From positions 1-46,590 of the forward strand of contig CACYME010000029.1 of NCBI GenBank assembly GCA_902775475.1: a stretch of DNA of 46,590 nucleotides. The letters run 5' to 3'. Within the stretch, counting starts at the first letter, position 1, and each line of letters begins with the position of its first letter. Positions 16,120-25,380 of this stretch are shown piece after piece. This DNA comes from an uncultured Prevotellaceae bacterium. GTDB lineage: Bacteria; Bacteroidota; Bacteroidia; Bacteroidales; Bacteroidaceae. The notes under the pieces were generated by a model. It was not told the origin of the DNA. It made no database searches and was given only the letters and a program-made list of their open reading frames with translations. A program made the translations under genes and the position numbers.

Positions 16120-16128
16120 ATTTCTAAC

Positions 16129-16148
16129 TACTCCCCTTACGGGGGGAG
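16129..16148. repeat. GC-rich palindrome at the TonB receptor 3' end
   Basis: ACTCCCC-TTACGG-GGGGAGT is a short palindrome of the same kind as those inside 38564-38700 and 42299-42395. It ends 6 bases before the receptor stop codon. Confidence 0.45.
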
Positions 16149-16154
16149 TAAAGG

Positions 16155-18545
16155 TCAGAAGCGCAGACGCAGGTCGATGCCAGCCTGCAGGGGATTGCCC
16201 TGCTGAGCAAAGTAGAGCGTCTGTCCGGCCATGGGGCTGTCGGTGGCGAAGGTGTTGTACTTCGCGTTGGTGAGGTTGCGCCCCCAGAGGCTGACGGTCA
16301 CCGCTCCGAAGTCGGCATCGGCATGGGCACCGAGCAGGGTGTAGAGCTTCTGAGAGTAGAGGTTGGCATTGTCCCAGTAAGTCTTGCCACGCATGGTGAC
16401 GTTGGCTCCCAGCGTGATGCTCTTCAGCGTGCCGTCGCCCAGGTCGATGCGATAGTCGGCATTGGCCGAGAGGGTGTGCTCCGGCACGAAGGGCACGCGC
16501 TTGTCCTTGTAGCTGACGGCCTGCAGCCCTGCCTCACCGCTGACGCTGTCGGTATATTCCTTGAAGACGGCATGGGTGTAGCCATAGTTCACGGCCCATG
16601 CCAGGTGGTTGTCCAGAGCCTGTCCGCGCAGCGATGCCTCCACACCGCAGCTGTAGGACTTGCCAGCATTGACCATCATGCGGCCAAAGCCGTAGTTGCC
16701 TGCCATGACGGAGAGCTGCTGGTTGCGAATCTGCATATAATAGCCTGCGAGGTCGAGCTGCACCTTCGAGCCAAAGAGGTTCAGGTGGGTACCGAACTCA
16801 TAGTTCCAGCTCTCCTCGGGCTTGAAGGCGATGGTCTCGCGCATGTTGTCGTAGTCCTGCTGCGTGTGCTGCAGCTCCATGTCGCCACGGGCACTCTGGG
16901 CCACGCCCTGCAGCTCGGTCTGCAGGATGTCGCTGAACATCTGGATGTTGAAGCCACCGGCGCGGTAGCCCTTGGCCACGAGGGCATAGACGTTGCTGCC
17001 CTGCTGGTCGAGGCGATAGGTCAGTCCGGCCTTGGGCAGCCACTGCTCGAAGCTGTTCTTGTCCTTGTGCTCCAGCAGCGAGCGCACGCTGGCCTTCACG
17101 TTCACGCCCATCACGTTCTCGTCGAGACTGACAGCGCCGAGGGTGCTGTAGTCGATGGCCGTCTGCGACAGGTCGTAGCGCAGGCCGAGGGTGAGGGTGA
17201 GCCGACTGGTGAGGTCGATGTCAGACTGGTGGAAGAGGCCGTAGTTGTGGGTCGGCGTGCGGAAGAGTCCGGGCACGGTCTCCATGTCCATGCGGATGTG
17301 GCAGCCTCCGGCACGCTCAATCATGGCCTTGGCAGCCTCCATGCCCATGCGCTTGGCCATGGCGTTCAGCATGCCATAGTAGGCATAGTCCTCGATGGTC
17401 TTCGAGAGGTAGTCGTTCATGGCGGGGTCGAAATAGACGGGAGCGTCGGTCTTCAGCGCCTGATAGGCGAAGAAGGCGCCAGCCGTCCAGTGCCAGGGGC
17501 CCTCGGTGCGTCCTTTCAGGGTGAGCTCCTGCGTCAGCGCGTTCTGCAGCTGGGCCTGCTCCATGTGCATATAGTCCTGCGGACGGTAGTCGATGTCCAT
17601 GAGCATGTCGTCGTTCAGGTACTGCCACGAGGCGGCATAGTTCACGTCGGCCCAGTCGGCACGATAGTTCAGGGCGAGGCCGGTGGTGAGCATGTGGCGC
17701 TTGTAGTCGCCCTGGCGGTTCGAGTAGGGGTCTTGCGTCTCGCCACCCGTCAGGCTCATCTCGCCATAGGGGAAGCCGTTCTGCTTGGTAAACTGATAGT
17801 CGGCCGAGAGGTCGACGAGCAGACGGTCCGTGGGCTGCCACTGCAGGCGGGCACGCGCTCCGCCCTCGTCCATCTTGTCGGCATGGCCACCCGTGGTGAC
17901 ATTGTCGAAGAAGCCCTGCTGCCCCTGATAGAAGCCAGCCACGGAGAAGCCCAGCTGCTGGCTTACCTTATTATAATGGGCCACCTCGGCCTTGCGATAG
18001 AGGCCAGTGCCAAAGGAGAGGTTTACGTCAGTGCCCTGGTAGGTGAGCGGCTGGCGGGTGTACATGCGGACGAGGCCACCCTCGGTGTTCTGGCCATAGA
18101 GGGTGCCCTGCGGGCCACGCAGCACGTCGATGCGGTCTACTTCGTAGGCATGGAAGTTGAGCATCGACTTGCTCACCATGGGGACGTTGTCGACGTAGAG
18201 TCCCACGGCAGGGCTGTTGATGCGCGAGCCGATGCCACGGATGTACATCGAAGAGGTGTAGCGCGAGCCATAGACGGGCATGGAGAAAGACGGCACATAG
18301 TCGGACAGCTCGCGCATGTCACGGATGTTCAGCTGCGTCAGGTCGGAGCTACCAAACATGGTGCTGCTGAGCGGCTGCTGGCGCAACAGGTGCAGGTCCT
18401 TAGGCTGCGAAACGATAATGACCTCGTCGAGGTCGACCACACGGGAGGTGTCGCTCACGGCGACTTCAGAATCTACAACGTCAGCTGCCACGGGAAAGGC
18501 CGCAGCAGCCATCAAAGAAACGATAATTATCTTCTTTTTATTCAT
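16155..18545 (-). CDS. TonB-dependent outer-membrane receptor (siderophore-type layout)
   Basis: The protein is 796 aa with a signal peptide (1-21, ending FPVAA). A TonB-box-like stretch (DLDEVIIVS) comes next. The plug domain holds SSMYIRGIGSRINSPAVGLY and VDRIDVLRGPQGTLYGQNTE. A C-terminal beta-barrel begins near 165 and ends in the aromatic LRLRF. There is no N-terminal carboxypeptidase-like domain and no SusD partner, so it is closer to small-ligand receptors (iron chelates, cobamides) than to glycan SusC proteins. Monocistronic, with its own -7 box. Ligand unknown. Confidence 0.9.
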   Translation of the reverse strand: MNKKKIIIVSLMAAAAFPVAADVVDSEVAVSDTSRVVDLDEVIIVSQPKDLHLLRQQPLSSTMFGSSDLTQLNIRDMRELSDYVPSFSMPVYGSRYTSSMYIRGIGSRINSPAVGLYVDNVPMVSKSMLNFHAYEVDRIDVLRGPQGTLYGQNTEGGLVRMYTRQPLTYQGTDVNLSFGTGLYRKAEVAHYNKVSQQLGFSVAGFYQGQQGFFDNVTTGGHADKMDEGGARARLQWQPTDRLLVDLSADYQFTKQNGFPYGEMSLTGGETQDPYSNRQGDYKRHMLTTGLALNYRADWADVNYAASWQYLNDDMLMDIDYRPQDYMHMEQAQLQNALTQELTLKGRTEGPWHWTAGAFFAYQALKTDAPVYFDPAMNDYLSKTIEDYAYYGMLNAMAKRMGMEAAKAMIERAGGCHIRMDMETVPGLFRTPTHNYGLFHQSDIDLTSRLTLTLGLRYDLSQTAIDYSTLGAVSLDENVMGVNVKASVRSLLEHKDKNSFEQWLPKAGLTYRLDQQGSNVYALVAKGYRAGGFNIQMFSDILQTELQGVAQSARGDMELQHTQQDYDNMRETIAFKPEESWNYEFGTHLNLFGSKVQLDLAGYYMQIRNQQLSVMAGNYGFGRMMVNAGKSYSCGVEASLRGQALDNHLAWAVNYGYTHAVFKEYTDSVSGEAGLQAVSYKDKRVPFVPEHTLSANADYRIDLGDGTLKSITLGANVTMRGKTYWDNANLYSQKLYTLLGAHADADFGAVTVSLWGRNLTNAKYNTFATDSPMAGQTLYFAQQGNPLQAGIDLRLRF

Positions 18546-18562
18546 GCTTGAAAATTTTTGTG

Positions 18563-18570
18563 CAAAGGTA
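18563..18570 (-). promoter_or_regulatory. -7 box for the TonB receptor
   Basis: TACCTTTG on the minus strand, about 18 bases upstream of the ATG. No Fur-like or other operator is evident. Confidence 0.6.
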
Positions 18571-18618
18571 GCGCAAAACTTTCAAGTGTGCAATCCACAT
18601 TTATTAGGATTTTTCAGT

Positions 18619-19791
18619 TCAGCATTCAACGCTATGCCGGTACCACGCATAGAGCAGGCCGACGCCCTCCTCAATCTCCACGCGGTGCTTCCACCCGAGG
18701 CGATGGAGCTTCTCCACGTCGGTGAGCTTGCGCGGGGTGCCGTCGGGCTTCGTAGCGTCGAACTCGATGGTGCCAGTGAAGCCCACAGCCTGCGCCACCA
18801 GCTCAGAAAGGCGGCGGATGCTCACCTCACGGCCCGTGCCTACGTTGATGTGACAGTTGCGAATAGCTCCCAGCTGAGGCAGCGCCCCTCCCCTACCCTC
18901 GCTCTGGTCGCGGCTGACGAGGCAATCGGCCCTGGCACCGTAGTGCACGCTGCTATACTTCTCAACACCGATGATGTCGCCAAAATCCACGTTCAGCAGC
19001 ACATGCACCGAGGCGTCGGCCATGTCCTCGCTCCATAGGAACTCACGCAACGGCATACCCGTGCCCCATAGCACCACCTTATTATCGTAGATGCCATATT
19101 TGGACAAAACGGATTCTATGGTCTCGTTTGTGGCTGAACCATCGATGCCTTCCACGGGACGTTTGTCCAAGTCGGTGCGGATGGCGGCCCAGTCGGCCTC
19201 GTGAAGCAGGTGGGCCAGCAACACCTTGCGCATCATGGCGGGCATTACGTGGGAGTTCTCCAGATGGAAATTGTCATTGGGACCATAGAGATTGGTGGGC
19301 ATCACGGCGATGTAGTTCGTGCCGTACTGCAGGTTGTAGGCTTCACACATCTTCAGTCCTGCAATCTTTGCCATGGCGTAGGGCTCGTTGGAGTATTCCA
19401 GCGGCGACGTCAGCAGGCAGTCTTCCTTCATGGGCTGGGGCGCCTCGCGGGGATAGATGCAGGTAGAGCCGAGGAAGAGCAGCTTCTGCACACCATGGGC
19501 GTAGGCCTCGCTGATGACGTTACACTGCATCTTCATGTTCTGCATGATGAAGTCGGCGCGATAGAGCTGGTTGGCCATAATGCCTCCCACGAAGGCAGCG
19601 GCCAGCACCACGGCCTCGGGGCGCTCCTCGTCGAAGAAGCGGCGCACGGCCAGCTGGTCGGTGAGGTCGAGTTCGCCATGCGTTCGGCCCACCACATTGG
19701 CGTAGCCACGCTGCTGCAGGTTCCGCCAGATGGCCGAGCCCACCAGGCCGCGATGACCTGCCACGTAAATCTTACTATCCTTATTCAGCAT
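18619..19791 (-). CDS. fcl: GDP-L-fucose synthase
   Basis: It epimerises and reduces GDP-4-keto-6-deoxymannose to GDP-L-fucose with NADPH. The SDR fold shows [12 protein letters not shown] near the N-terminus, STCIYP and the catalytic YAMAK. The 390-aa length exceeds the roughly 320 aa of the E. coli enzyme; extra sequence lies around [13 protein letters not shown] through [11 protein letters not shown], before the conserved INVGTG. The ATG at 19791 fits the family N-terminus and overlaps the gmd stop by 11 bases; the frame upstream to 19827 is gmd in another frame. Last gene of manC-gmd-fcl. Confidence 0.93.
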   Translation of the reverse strand: MLNKDSKIYVAGHRGLVGSAIWRNLQQRGYANVVGRTHGELDLTDQLAVRRFFDEERPEAVVLAAAFVGGIMANQLYRADFIMQNMKMQCNVISEAYAHGVQKLLFLGSTCIYPREAPQPMKEDCLLTSPLEYSNEPYAMAKIAGLKMCEAYNLQYGTNYIAVMPTNLYGPNDNFHLENSHVMPAMMRKVLLAHLLHEADWAAIRTDLDKRPVEGIDGSATNETIESVLSKYGIYDNKVVLWGTGMPLREFLWSEDMADASVHVLLNVDFGDIIGVEKYSSVHYGARADCLVSRDQSEGRGGALPQLGAIRNCHINVGTGREVSIRRLSELVAQAVGFTGTIEFDATKPDGTPRKLTDVEKLHRLGWKHRVEIEEGVGLLYAWYRHSVEC

Positions 19792-20899
19792 CGTCCATGT
19801 GTGCTTTGATGAACAATTTCTTGACAAACTTCATGTCGTGGCGCACCATGATTTTCACCAGCTCGGGGAAGCTGGTCTTCTGCGGGTTCCAGCCCAACTG
19901 TGCCTTGGCCTTCGAGGGATCGCCCAGCAGCTGGTCCACCTCGGCCGGCCGGAAGTATTTGGGGTCTACCTCGACGAGGACTTGTCCTTCGAAGAGTTGC
20001 GAGAGCCTGGTGTCTAATGTCCTTTCGCAGATTCCCTTCTCATTCACCCCTTCGCCTTCCCAGCGGAGTTCAATGCCCACCTCGCGGAAGGCCAGGGTGC
20101 AGAACTCGCGCACGGTGTGATACTCGCCCGTGGCTATGACATAGTCGTCGGGCTGGGGCTGCTGCAGGATGAGCCACATGCACTCCACATAGTCGCGGGC
20201 ATAGCCCCAGTCGCGCAGCGCGTTCAGATTGCCCAGGTAGAGCTTGTCCTGCTGGCTCTGGGCAATGCGGGCTGCGGCCAGCGTGATCTTGCGGGTGACG
20301 AAGGTCTCGCCGCGTCGCTCGCTCTCGTGGTTGAAGAGAATGCCGTTGCAGCAGTACATGCCGTAGGCCTCGCGATAGTTCTTCATCATCCAGTAGCCAT
20401 AGAGCTTGGCCACGCCGTAGGGCGAGCGGGGATAGAATGGCGTGGTCTCCGTCTGGGGCACTTCCTGCACCTTTCCATACAGCTCCGACGTGCTGGCCTG
20501 ATAGATGCGGCAGCAGTCCGTGAGCCCGCAGATGCGCACGGCCTCGAGCAGGCGCAGCACGCCCACGGCATCGGTCTCGGCGGTGTATTCCGGCACCTCG
20601 AAGCTCACCTTCACGTGGCTCTGGGCCGCGAGGTTATAGATTTCGGTGGGCTGCACCTCGCTGATGATGCGTATCAGGCTCGACGAGTCGGTCATGTCAG
20701 CATAGTGCAGGTTCACCAGTCGCTTCTTCTTCATGTCGCGCACCCACTCGTCGAGATAGAGGTGCTCAATGCGCCCCGTGTTGAACGACGACGAGCGGCG
20801 CATGAGGCCATGCACCTCGTAGCCTTTCTCAATGAGGAACTCGGCAAGGAATGAGCCGTCCTGACCTGTAATGCCGGTGATGAGGGCTATCTTGTTCAT
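19781..20899 (-). CDS. gmd: GDP-mannose 4,6-dehydratase
   Basis: It converts GDP-D-mannose to GDP-4-keto-6-deoxy-D-mannose. The 372-aa protein carries the nucleotide-binding [18 protein letters not shown], the family sequence [25 protein letters not shown] with catalytic Thr/Ser-Glu, and YGVAK. Its ATG overlaps the manC stop (ATGA) and its stop overlaps the fcl start, so the three genes are tightly coupled. Assignment is secure. Confidence 0.96.
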   Translation of the reverse strand: MNKIALITGITGQDGSFLAEFLIEKGYEVHGLMRRSSSFNTGRIEHLYLDEWVRDMKKKRLVNLHYADMTDSSSLIRIISEVQPTEIYNLAAQSHVKVSFEVPEYTAETDAVGVLRLLEAVRICGLTDCCRIYQASTSELYGKVQEVPQTETTPFYPRSPYGVAKLYGYWMMKNYREAYGMYCCNGILFNHESERRGETFVTRKITLAAARIAQSQQDKLYLGNLNALRDWGYARDYVECMWLILQQPQPDDYVIATGEYHTVREFCTLAFREVGIELRWEGEGVNEKGICERTLDTRLSQLFEGQVLVEVDPKYFRPAEVDQLLGDPSKAKAQLGWNPQKTSFPELVKIMVRHDMKFVKKLFIKAHMDDAE

Positions 20900-21957
20900 T
20901 CTGAAAACTGCTTGATGCGCTGCTCCTCAGAGAGCTTGCATATTAATAATGTATCATCGTTCTCAGCCACGATGTAACCATCGAGCCCTTGCACGACGAC
21001 ACGCCGCTCCTGCGTGGTGTGAATGATGGTGTTGTGCGTCTCAAAGACCTTCACGTCAGGGCCGATGAGGGCATTGCCGTAGAGGTCGCGGTGACTCTGC
21101 GTCAGCAGCGAGCCCCAGGTGCCCAGGTCGCTCCACCCAAAGTCGGCAGGACAGACGAAAATCTCCTCGGCCTTCTCCATGATGGCATAGTCGACCGAGA
21201 TGCTCTCACACTTGGGGAACTGCTCGTTGATGGCCTGCTGTTCCTGGGGCGTGCCGTAGACAGGCAACAGGGCCTCGAATATTTTTGCCAGCTTGGGCTG
21301 ATAGACCCGGAAGGCGTTGACAATAGTGGAGACGTTCCAGATAAAGATGCCGGCATTCCAGAAGTAGTTGCTCTTCTTGATGTACTGCTCGGCGGTCTGC
21401 AGGTCAGGCTTCTCACGGAAGTTGTCCACACGGAAGATTTGCTTGTTGCGCAGCGAGGGCGACGACAGGTCGGCCTGAATGTAGCCGTAGCCCGTCTCCG
21501 GCCGTGTAGGTTTCATGCCGAGGGTGACGATGGCATCGCTCTCCTCGGTGAAGGTCATACTATCGGCAATGACCCGCTGGAACTCCTGCACATTCATCAC
21601 TACGTGGTCGCTGGGAGTGACCACGATATTGGCCTTGGGGTCACGCGACTTGATGCGCCACGAGACGTAGGCAATGCAAGGGGCGGTGTTTCTACGGCAA
21701 GGCTCGCAGAGGATGTTCTGTCGCGGCATGTCGGGCAGCTGCTCAGCAACAATGTCGGCATACTTCTCGTTGGTGACCACCCATACATTGCTGGGGTCCA
21801 CCAGTGTGCCGAAACGCTCAACCGTCAGCTGTAACAGGGTCTTTCCGGTGCCAAGCACGTCGATGAACTGCTTGGGCCGTTCCTGCGTGCTCATCGGCCA
21901 GAAGCGACTGCCCACGCCGCCTGCCATAATGACAAGATGATTGTTCGTTCTGCTCAT
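20896..21957 (-). CDS. manC: mannose-1-phosphate guanylyltransferase
   Basis: It makes GDP-mannose from mannose-1-phosphate and GTP. The 353-aa length matches single-domain GTP-mannose pyrophosphorylases without the isomerase domain. The nucleotidyltransferase loop is [20 protein letters not shown], followed by TPSDHVV and NAGIFIW. First of three coupled genes giving GDP-L-fucose for surface glycans or protein O-fucosylation. No convincing -7 box was found in the 78 bases after the thrS gene, so its promoter is unclear. Confidence 0.95.
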   Translation of the reverse strand: MSRTNNHLVIMAGGVGSRFWPMSTQERPKQFIDVLGTGKTLLQLTVERFGTLVDPSNVWVVTNEKYADIVAEQLPDMPRQNILCEPCRRNTAPCIAYVSWRIKSRDPKANIVVTPSDHVVMNVQEFQRVIADSMTFTEESDAIVTLGMKPTRPETGYGYIQADLSSPSLRNKQIFRVDNFREKPDLQTAEQYIKKSNYFWNAGIFIWNVSTIVNAFRVYQPKLAKIFEALLPVYGTPQEQQAINEQFPKCESISVDYAIMEKAEEIFVCPADFGWSDLGTWGSLLTQSHRDLYGNALIGPDVKVFETHNTIIHTTQERRVVVQGLDGYIVAENDDTLLICKLSEEQRIKQFSE

Positions 21958-21979
21958 TACTTTGAAAGAAGTTATGGGA

Positions 21980-22025
21980 ATAAAAAAAAGGAATTAAGGG
22001 AGCTTGTTGTCTCCCTTAACTCCTT
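21980..22025 (-). terminator. intrinsic terminator of thrS
   Basis: Fifteen-base arms (21988-22002 and 22011-22025, one G-U pair) with an 8-base loop, followed on the minus strand by eight T. It is built from GGAGTTAAGGGAG words and isolates thrS from manC. Confidence 0.85.
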
Positions 22026-22035
22026 CATGGAATGC

Positions 22036-23979
22036 TTAGAAGTTCTTGGTCTGCTCGGCCACCTCGGCATTAATCTTGTCGATGAACTCCTGAACGGTCA
22101 TAGTGCGCTGCTCGCCACCACCCTGCTGACGCATGCTGACAAGGTTATCGGCCTCTTCCTTCTCGCCTACGATGACCATGTATGGGATGCGCTTCAGCTC
22201 ATTGTCGCGTATCTTGCGGCCCAGTTTCTCGTTGCGTAGGTCGATATTGGCGCGTACGCCCTGCTGGCCAAACTCCTTGGCCACCTTCTTGGCGTAGTCG
22301 TTGTACTTCTCCGAGAGCGGCAGGATGGCCACCTGATCGGGTGTAAGCCACAAGGGGAATTGCCCGCTGGTGTGCTCGATGAGCACAGCGGTGAAGCGCT
22401 CCAGCGAGCCGAAGGGTGCGCGGTGAATCATCACAGGCGTCTTCTTCTGGTTGTCCTCGTCGGTATATTCCAGCTGGAAACGCTTGGGCAAGTTGTAGTC
22501 CACCTGGATGGTACCCAGCTGCCAGCGGCGTCCAATGGCATCCTTGATCATGAAGTCGAGCTTCGGACCGTAGAAGGCAGCCTCGCCATATTCCACCTTG
22601 GCGGGCAGGCCCTTCTCCTGACAGGCCTCCTGGATGGCGCGCTCGGCCAGTGCCCAGTCCTCGTCGGTGCCCACGTATTTCTCATGGTTGTTGGGGTCGC
22701 GCAGTGAAATCTGTGCCTCGAAGTTGAATCCGAAGGCCGACAGCACCACGTCGATGATGTCCATCACGTTCAGGAACTCCTGCTTCACCTGATCAGGACG
22801 ACAGAACAGGTGGGCGTCGTCCTGAGTGAACGAACGCACACGGGTCAGTCCGTGGAGCTCGCCGGACTGCTCGTAGCGATAGACGGTGCCGAACTCAGCG
22901 ATGCGCAGCGGCAGGTCCTTGTAGGAGCGGGGCTTCCAGGCGAAGATTTCGCAGTGGTGCGGGCAGTTCATGGGCTTCAGCAGGTACTCTTCGCCCTCCT
23001 CGGGAGTCTGGATGGGCTGGAACGAGTCCTTGCCGTAGTGGTCCCAGTGTCCGCTGGTAACGTAGAGGTTCTTCGAGCCAATGTGCGGGGTGATGACCTC
23101 CTGATAGCCGTAGCGCTTCTGTACCTTGCGCAGGTGGTCCTGCAGACGCAGGCGCAAGTCGGTGCCCTTCGGCAGCCAGATAGGCAGACCCTTGCCCACC
23201 TTGTCGCTGAACATGAACAACTCCATATCCTTGCCAATCTTTCGGTGGTCACGCTTCTTGGCCTCCTCGAGCATCACGAGATAGTCGTCAAGCATCTTCT
23301 TCTTGGGGAAGGAGATACCATAAAGACGCTGCATTTGCTCGCGGGTGGCATCGCCACGCCAGAAGGCTCCTGCCACCGACGTGAGCTTGATGGCCTTAAT
23401 CTCGCCTGTGTCCATGAGGTGCGGACCGCGGCAGAGGTCGGTAAAACGGCCCTGCGTATAGATGGTGATGGTGCCGTCCTCCAGGTCCTGTTCAATGTGC
23501 TCGCACTTGTAGGTCTGACGGTCGGCTGTAAACTTTCTAAGAGCGGAAAGCTTGCTCATTTCCCTGCGCACGACGGGTTCCTTCTTCGAGGCCAATTCCC
23601 TCATTTTCTGCTCAATCTTGGGGAAGTCGCTCTCCTTGATGCTCTCGCCGTAAGGCAGCAGCACATCATAGAAGAATCCACTCTCGATGGCAGGCCCGAA
23701 GCCGAACTGAATGCCAGGATACAGAATCTGGAGTGCCTCAGCCAGCAGGTGAGCACTGGTATGCCAGAAAGTGTGCTTGCCTTCCTCGTCTTCCCACTTG
23801 TAGAGCTGGAACTGGCAGTCCTCATTGATGGGGCGGTTCAGCTCTACGGTTTCGCCGTTCACTGCGCAGCAGAGTACGCTGCGTGCCAGAGCCGGCGAAA
23901 TGCTCTCGGCAATCTGAAGTCCCGTCACGCCCTGTTCATAAGAACGAACAGAACCATCGGGAAATGTTACATTGATCAT
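22036..23979 (-). CDS. thrS: threonyl-tRNA synthetase
   Basis: The 647-aa enzyme has the full ThrRS architecture: TGS domain (about 1-62), editing/SAD domain with [11 protein letters not shown] and CRGPHL, class II catalytic core with the [11 protein letters not shown] zinc region and motif 3 [10 protein letters not shown], and a C-terminal anticodon-binding domain. It has its own -7 box and a strong terminator. In many Bacteroidales thrS is followed by infC-rpmI-rplT; here the GDP-fucose genes follow. Confidence 0.98.
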   Translation of the reverse strand: MINVTFPDGSVRSYEQGVTGLQIAESISPALARSVLCCAVNGETVELNRPINEDCQFQLYKWEDEEGKHTFWHTSAHLLAEALQILYPGIQFGFGPAIESGFFYDVLLPYGESIKESDFPKIEQKMRELASKKEPVVRREMSKLSALRKFTADRQTYKCEHIEQDLEDGTITIYTQGRFTDLCRGPHLMDTGEIKAIKLTSVAGAFWRGDATREQMQRLYGISFPKKKMLDDYLVMLEEAKKRDHRKIGKDMELFMFSDKVGKGLPIWLPKGTDLRLRLQDHLRKVQKRYGYQEVITPHIGSKNLYVTSGHWDHYGKDSFQPIQTPEEGEEYLLKPMNCPHHCEIFAWKPRSYKDLPLRIAEFGTVYRYEQSGELHGLTRVRSFTQDDAHLFCRPDQVKQEFLNVMDIIDVVLSAFGFNFEAQISLRDPNNHEKYVGTDEDWALAERAIQEACQEKGLPAKVEYGEAAFYGPKLDFMIKDAIGRRWQLGTIQVDYNLPKRFQLEYTDEDNQKKTPVMIHRAPFGSLERFTAVLIEHTSGQFPLWLTPDQVAILPLSEKYNDYAKKVAKEFGQQGVRANIDLRNEKLGRKIRDNELKRIPYMVIVGEKEEADNLVSMRQQGGGEQRTMTVQEFIDKINAEVAEQTKNF

Positions 23980-24010
23980 ATTTACGATATATGTTTAAGT
24001 TTAAGCGGTG

Positions 24011-24018
24011 CAAAGTTA
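24011..24018 (-). promoter_or_regulatory. -7 box for thrS
   Basis: TAACTTTG on the minus strand, about 32 bases from the ATG. The short leader leaves little room for a T-box-like element, and none is seen. Confidence 0.6.
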
Positions 24019-24198
24019 CTAATTATTTGCGAATCGGCAAAGGGAATCACCATTTTTCTCTTGCCCTTTTCGTTAGCATCGTCCACTTTCTGCAAGGAGG
24101 GCAGACGACAAGGGGAAAGCTACGTTTGCTGCTAAAATCCAACGTGGGCGGACAAAAAAACCGTAAATAGCGAATAAAAATACGGACATGACGGATTT

Positions 24199-25380
24199 TC
24201 ACCCGGCACTGTCAGGCAGCCATTCCTCAAGGCTGTCCTTGGTGATGCCCAGTGCCTTGGCGGCCATGGTGAGGAACATGCGCTCGGCGGCAGTGGGCTT
24301 TGTCCCCTCGGCGTAGGCCACGGCGATGAGCGAGTGGAGGCAGTCCTCGGCATAGTCGGGATCGCAGGCCAGCAGCTCGTAGTCAACGTCGTAGCTGAAG
24401 TCGCCCTCGTTGCTCTCCTCGGTGCCCACGTTGCCCAGCAGCTCCAGCTTCTCGTCGTCGTCGAGGTCGGCCTTCGCCACCTTCTCCTCGATGAGGCGAT
24501 ACTTCTCATGAGCCACGGCGCCGTTGATGTTGGCCATGTTGACCATTGCCTCAATCACGGCGCGTTGCTTGGCCTCGGGGTTCTTCTGGTTCTGCTCGGC
24601 CTTTACAAACGAAGCCTTGATGTTGTTGTAGGCCAGCGCGTCGATGTCGCCATCGGTGAAGTGTGTCTTCTGGGCCTTCAGCCGCTTCTGCAGACGGCGT
24701 GCACCAGGTTTGAAGGTGAACAGCGTGAGACTGCCGGAGAAGAGACCACCGGCAATGGGGATGAGCTTCCCGATGCCCTTGGCGAAGCCCTCCTTGGTGA
24801 GTTTCATGCCTGCCATCTGCGCGATGCGGATGGCAATGGGATAGACAGCCGCCCGGGTTAGAGCCGCCCTTGGCAGACGGCCCACAGCCTGCTTGGCGAG
24901 GCCCTTGGCCAGCTCCGAGATGCCCTGGTCGGCCACCTTGACGCCCATCATCGAGCCCATGAAGATGGTGAGCAGGTCGGAAGCCATCTCGTTCATGTCG
25001 CCCTCCTCGTCAAGGAAGTCAGGGAAACCGTAGAGATAGGCCAGTTTCTGCGAGAGCACGACCACATGGAAATAGTACTGCGTGATGTCGCTCGGTATCG
25101 TGGCAGCCATAGCCAGTCCGCCCGGCAGTCCGGCGATGGTCGAGGCGGCTGTGGCCAGCGTGGTGTGGCGGTTGATGCACTTCTTGGCCACGCTGTCGAT
25201 GGTGCGGTCGCTGACGATGGTATAGGGACGGACGCTCTCCAGCAGGTCGAGCTTCGAAGCGCTGCAATAGACCTTCAGCTCCTTGCGGAGAAAGGCCACG
25301 CGGTCCACTTTCACGCCAGGCAGGTCGAGCACGGCCGTCAGGACGCGGTTCCAGGAGAGTGATTCTTTACTTTGTGCCAT
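24199..25380 (-). CDS. EcsC-family-like protein with TerB-like C-terminal region
   Basis: The protein is 393 aa without a signal peptide. Residues about 60-130 hold the EcsC-like block TTLATAASTIAGLPGGLAMA followed by IPSDITQYYFHVVVLSQKL; hydrophobic stretches near 70-95 and 205-225 may be membrane-associated. The last 140 residues are helical and acidic, with AYAEGTKPTAAERMFLTMAA resembling TerB-fold proteins. The start overlaps the end of the upstream TPR gene by 14 bases, so it is co-translated. Function unknown. Confidence 0.6.
   Translation of the reverse strand: MAQSKESLSWNRVLTAVLDLPGVKVDRVAFLRKELKVYCSASKLDLLESVRPYTIVSDRTIDSVAKKCINRHTTLATAASTIAGLPGGLAMAATIPSDITQYYFHVVVLSQKLAYLYGFPDFLDEEGDMNEMASDLLTIFMGSMMGVKVADQGISELAKGLAKQAVGRLPRAALTRAAVYPIAIRIAQMAGMKLTKEGFAKGIGKLIPIAGGLFSGSLTLFTFKPGARRLQKRLKAQKTHFTDGDIDALAYNNIKASFVKAEQNQKNPEAKQRAVIEAMVNMANINGAVAHEKYRLIEEKVAKADLDDDEKLELLGNVGTEESNEGDFSYDVDYELLACDPDYAEDCLHSLIAVAYAEGTKPTAAERMFLTMAAKALGITKDSLEEWLPDSAG

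Noticed and set aside
7795-18545. Polysaccharide utilisation locus from GH43 plus TonB receptor
   Set aside because: The genes are 7 kb apart with radA and others between, there is no SusD, and the receptor lacks SusC features.
18619-21957. Complete capsule or O-antigen locus
   Set aside because: Only three nucleotide-sugar genes are present, with no glycosyltransferase, flippase or polymerase.
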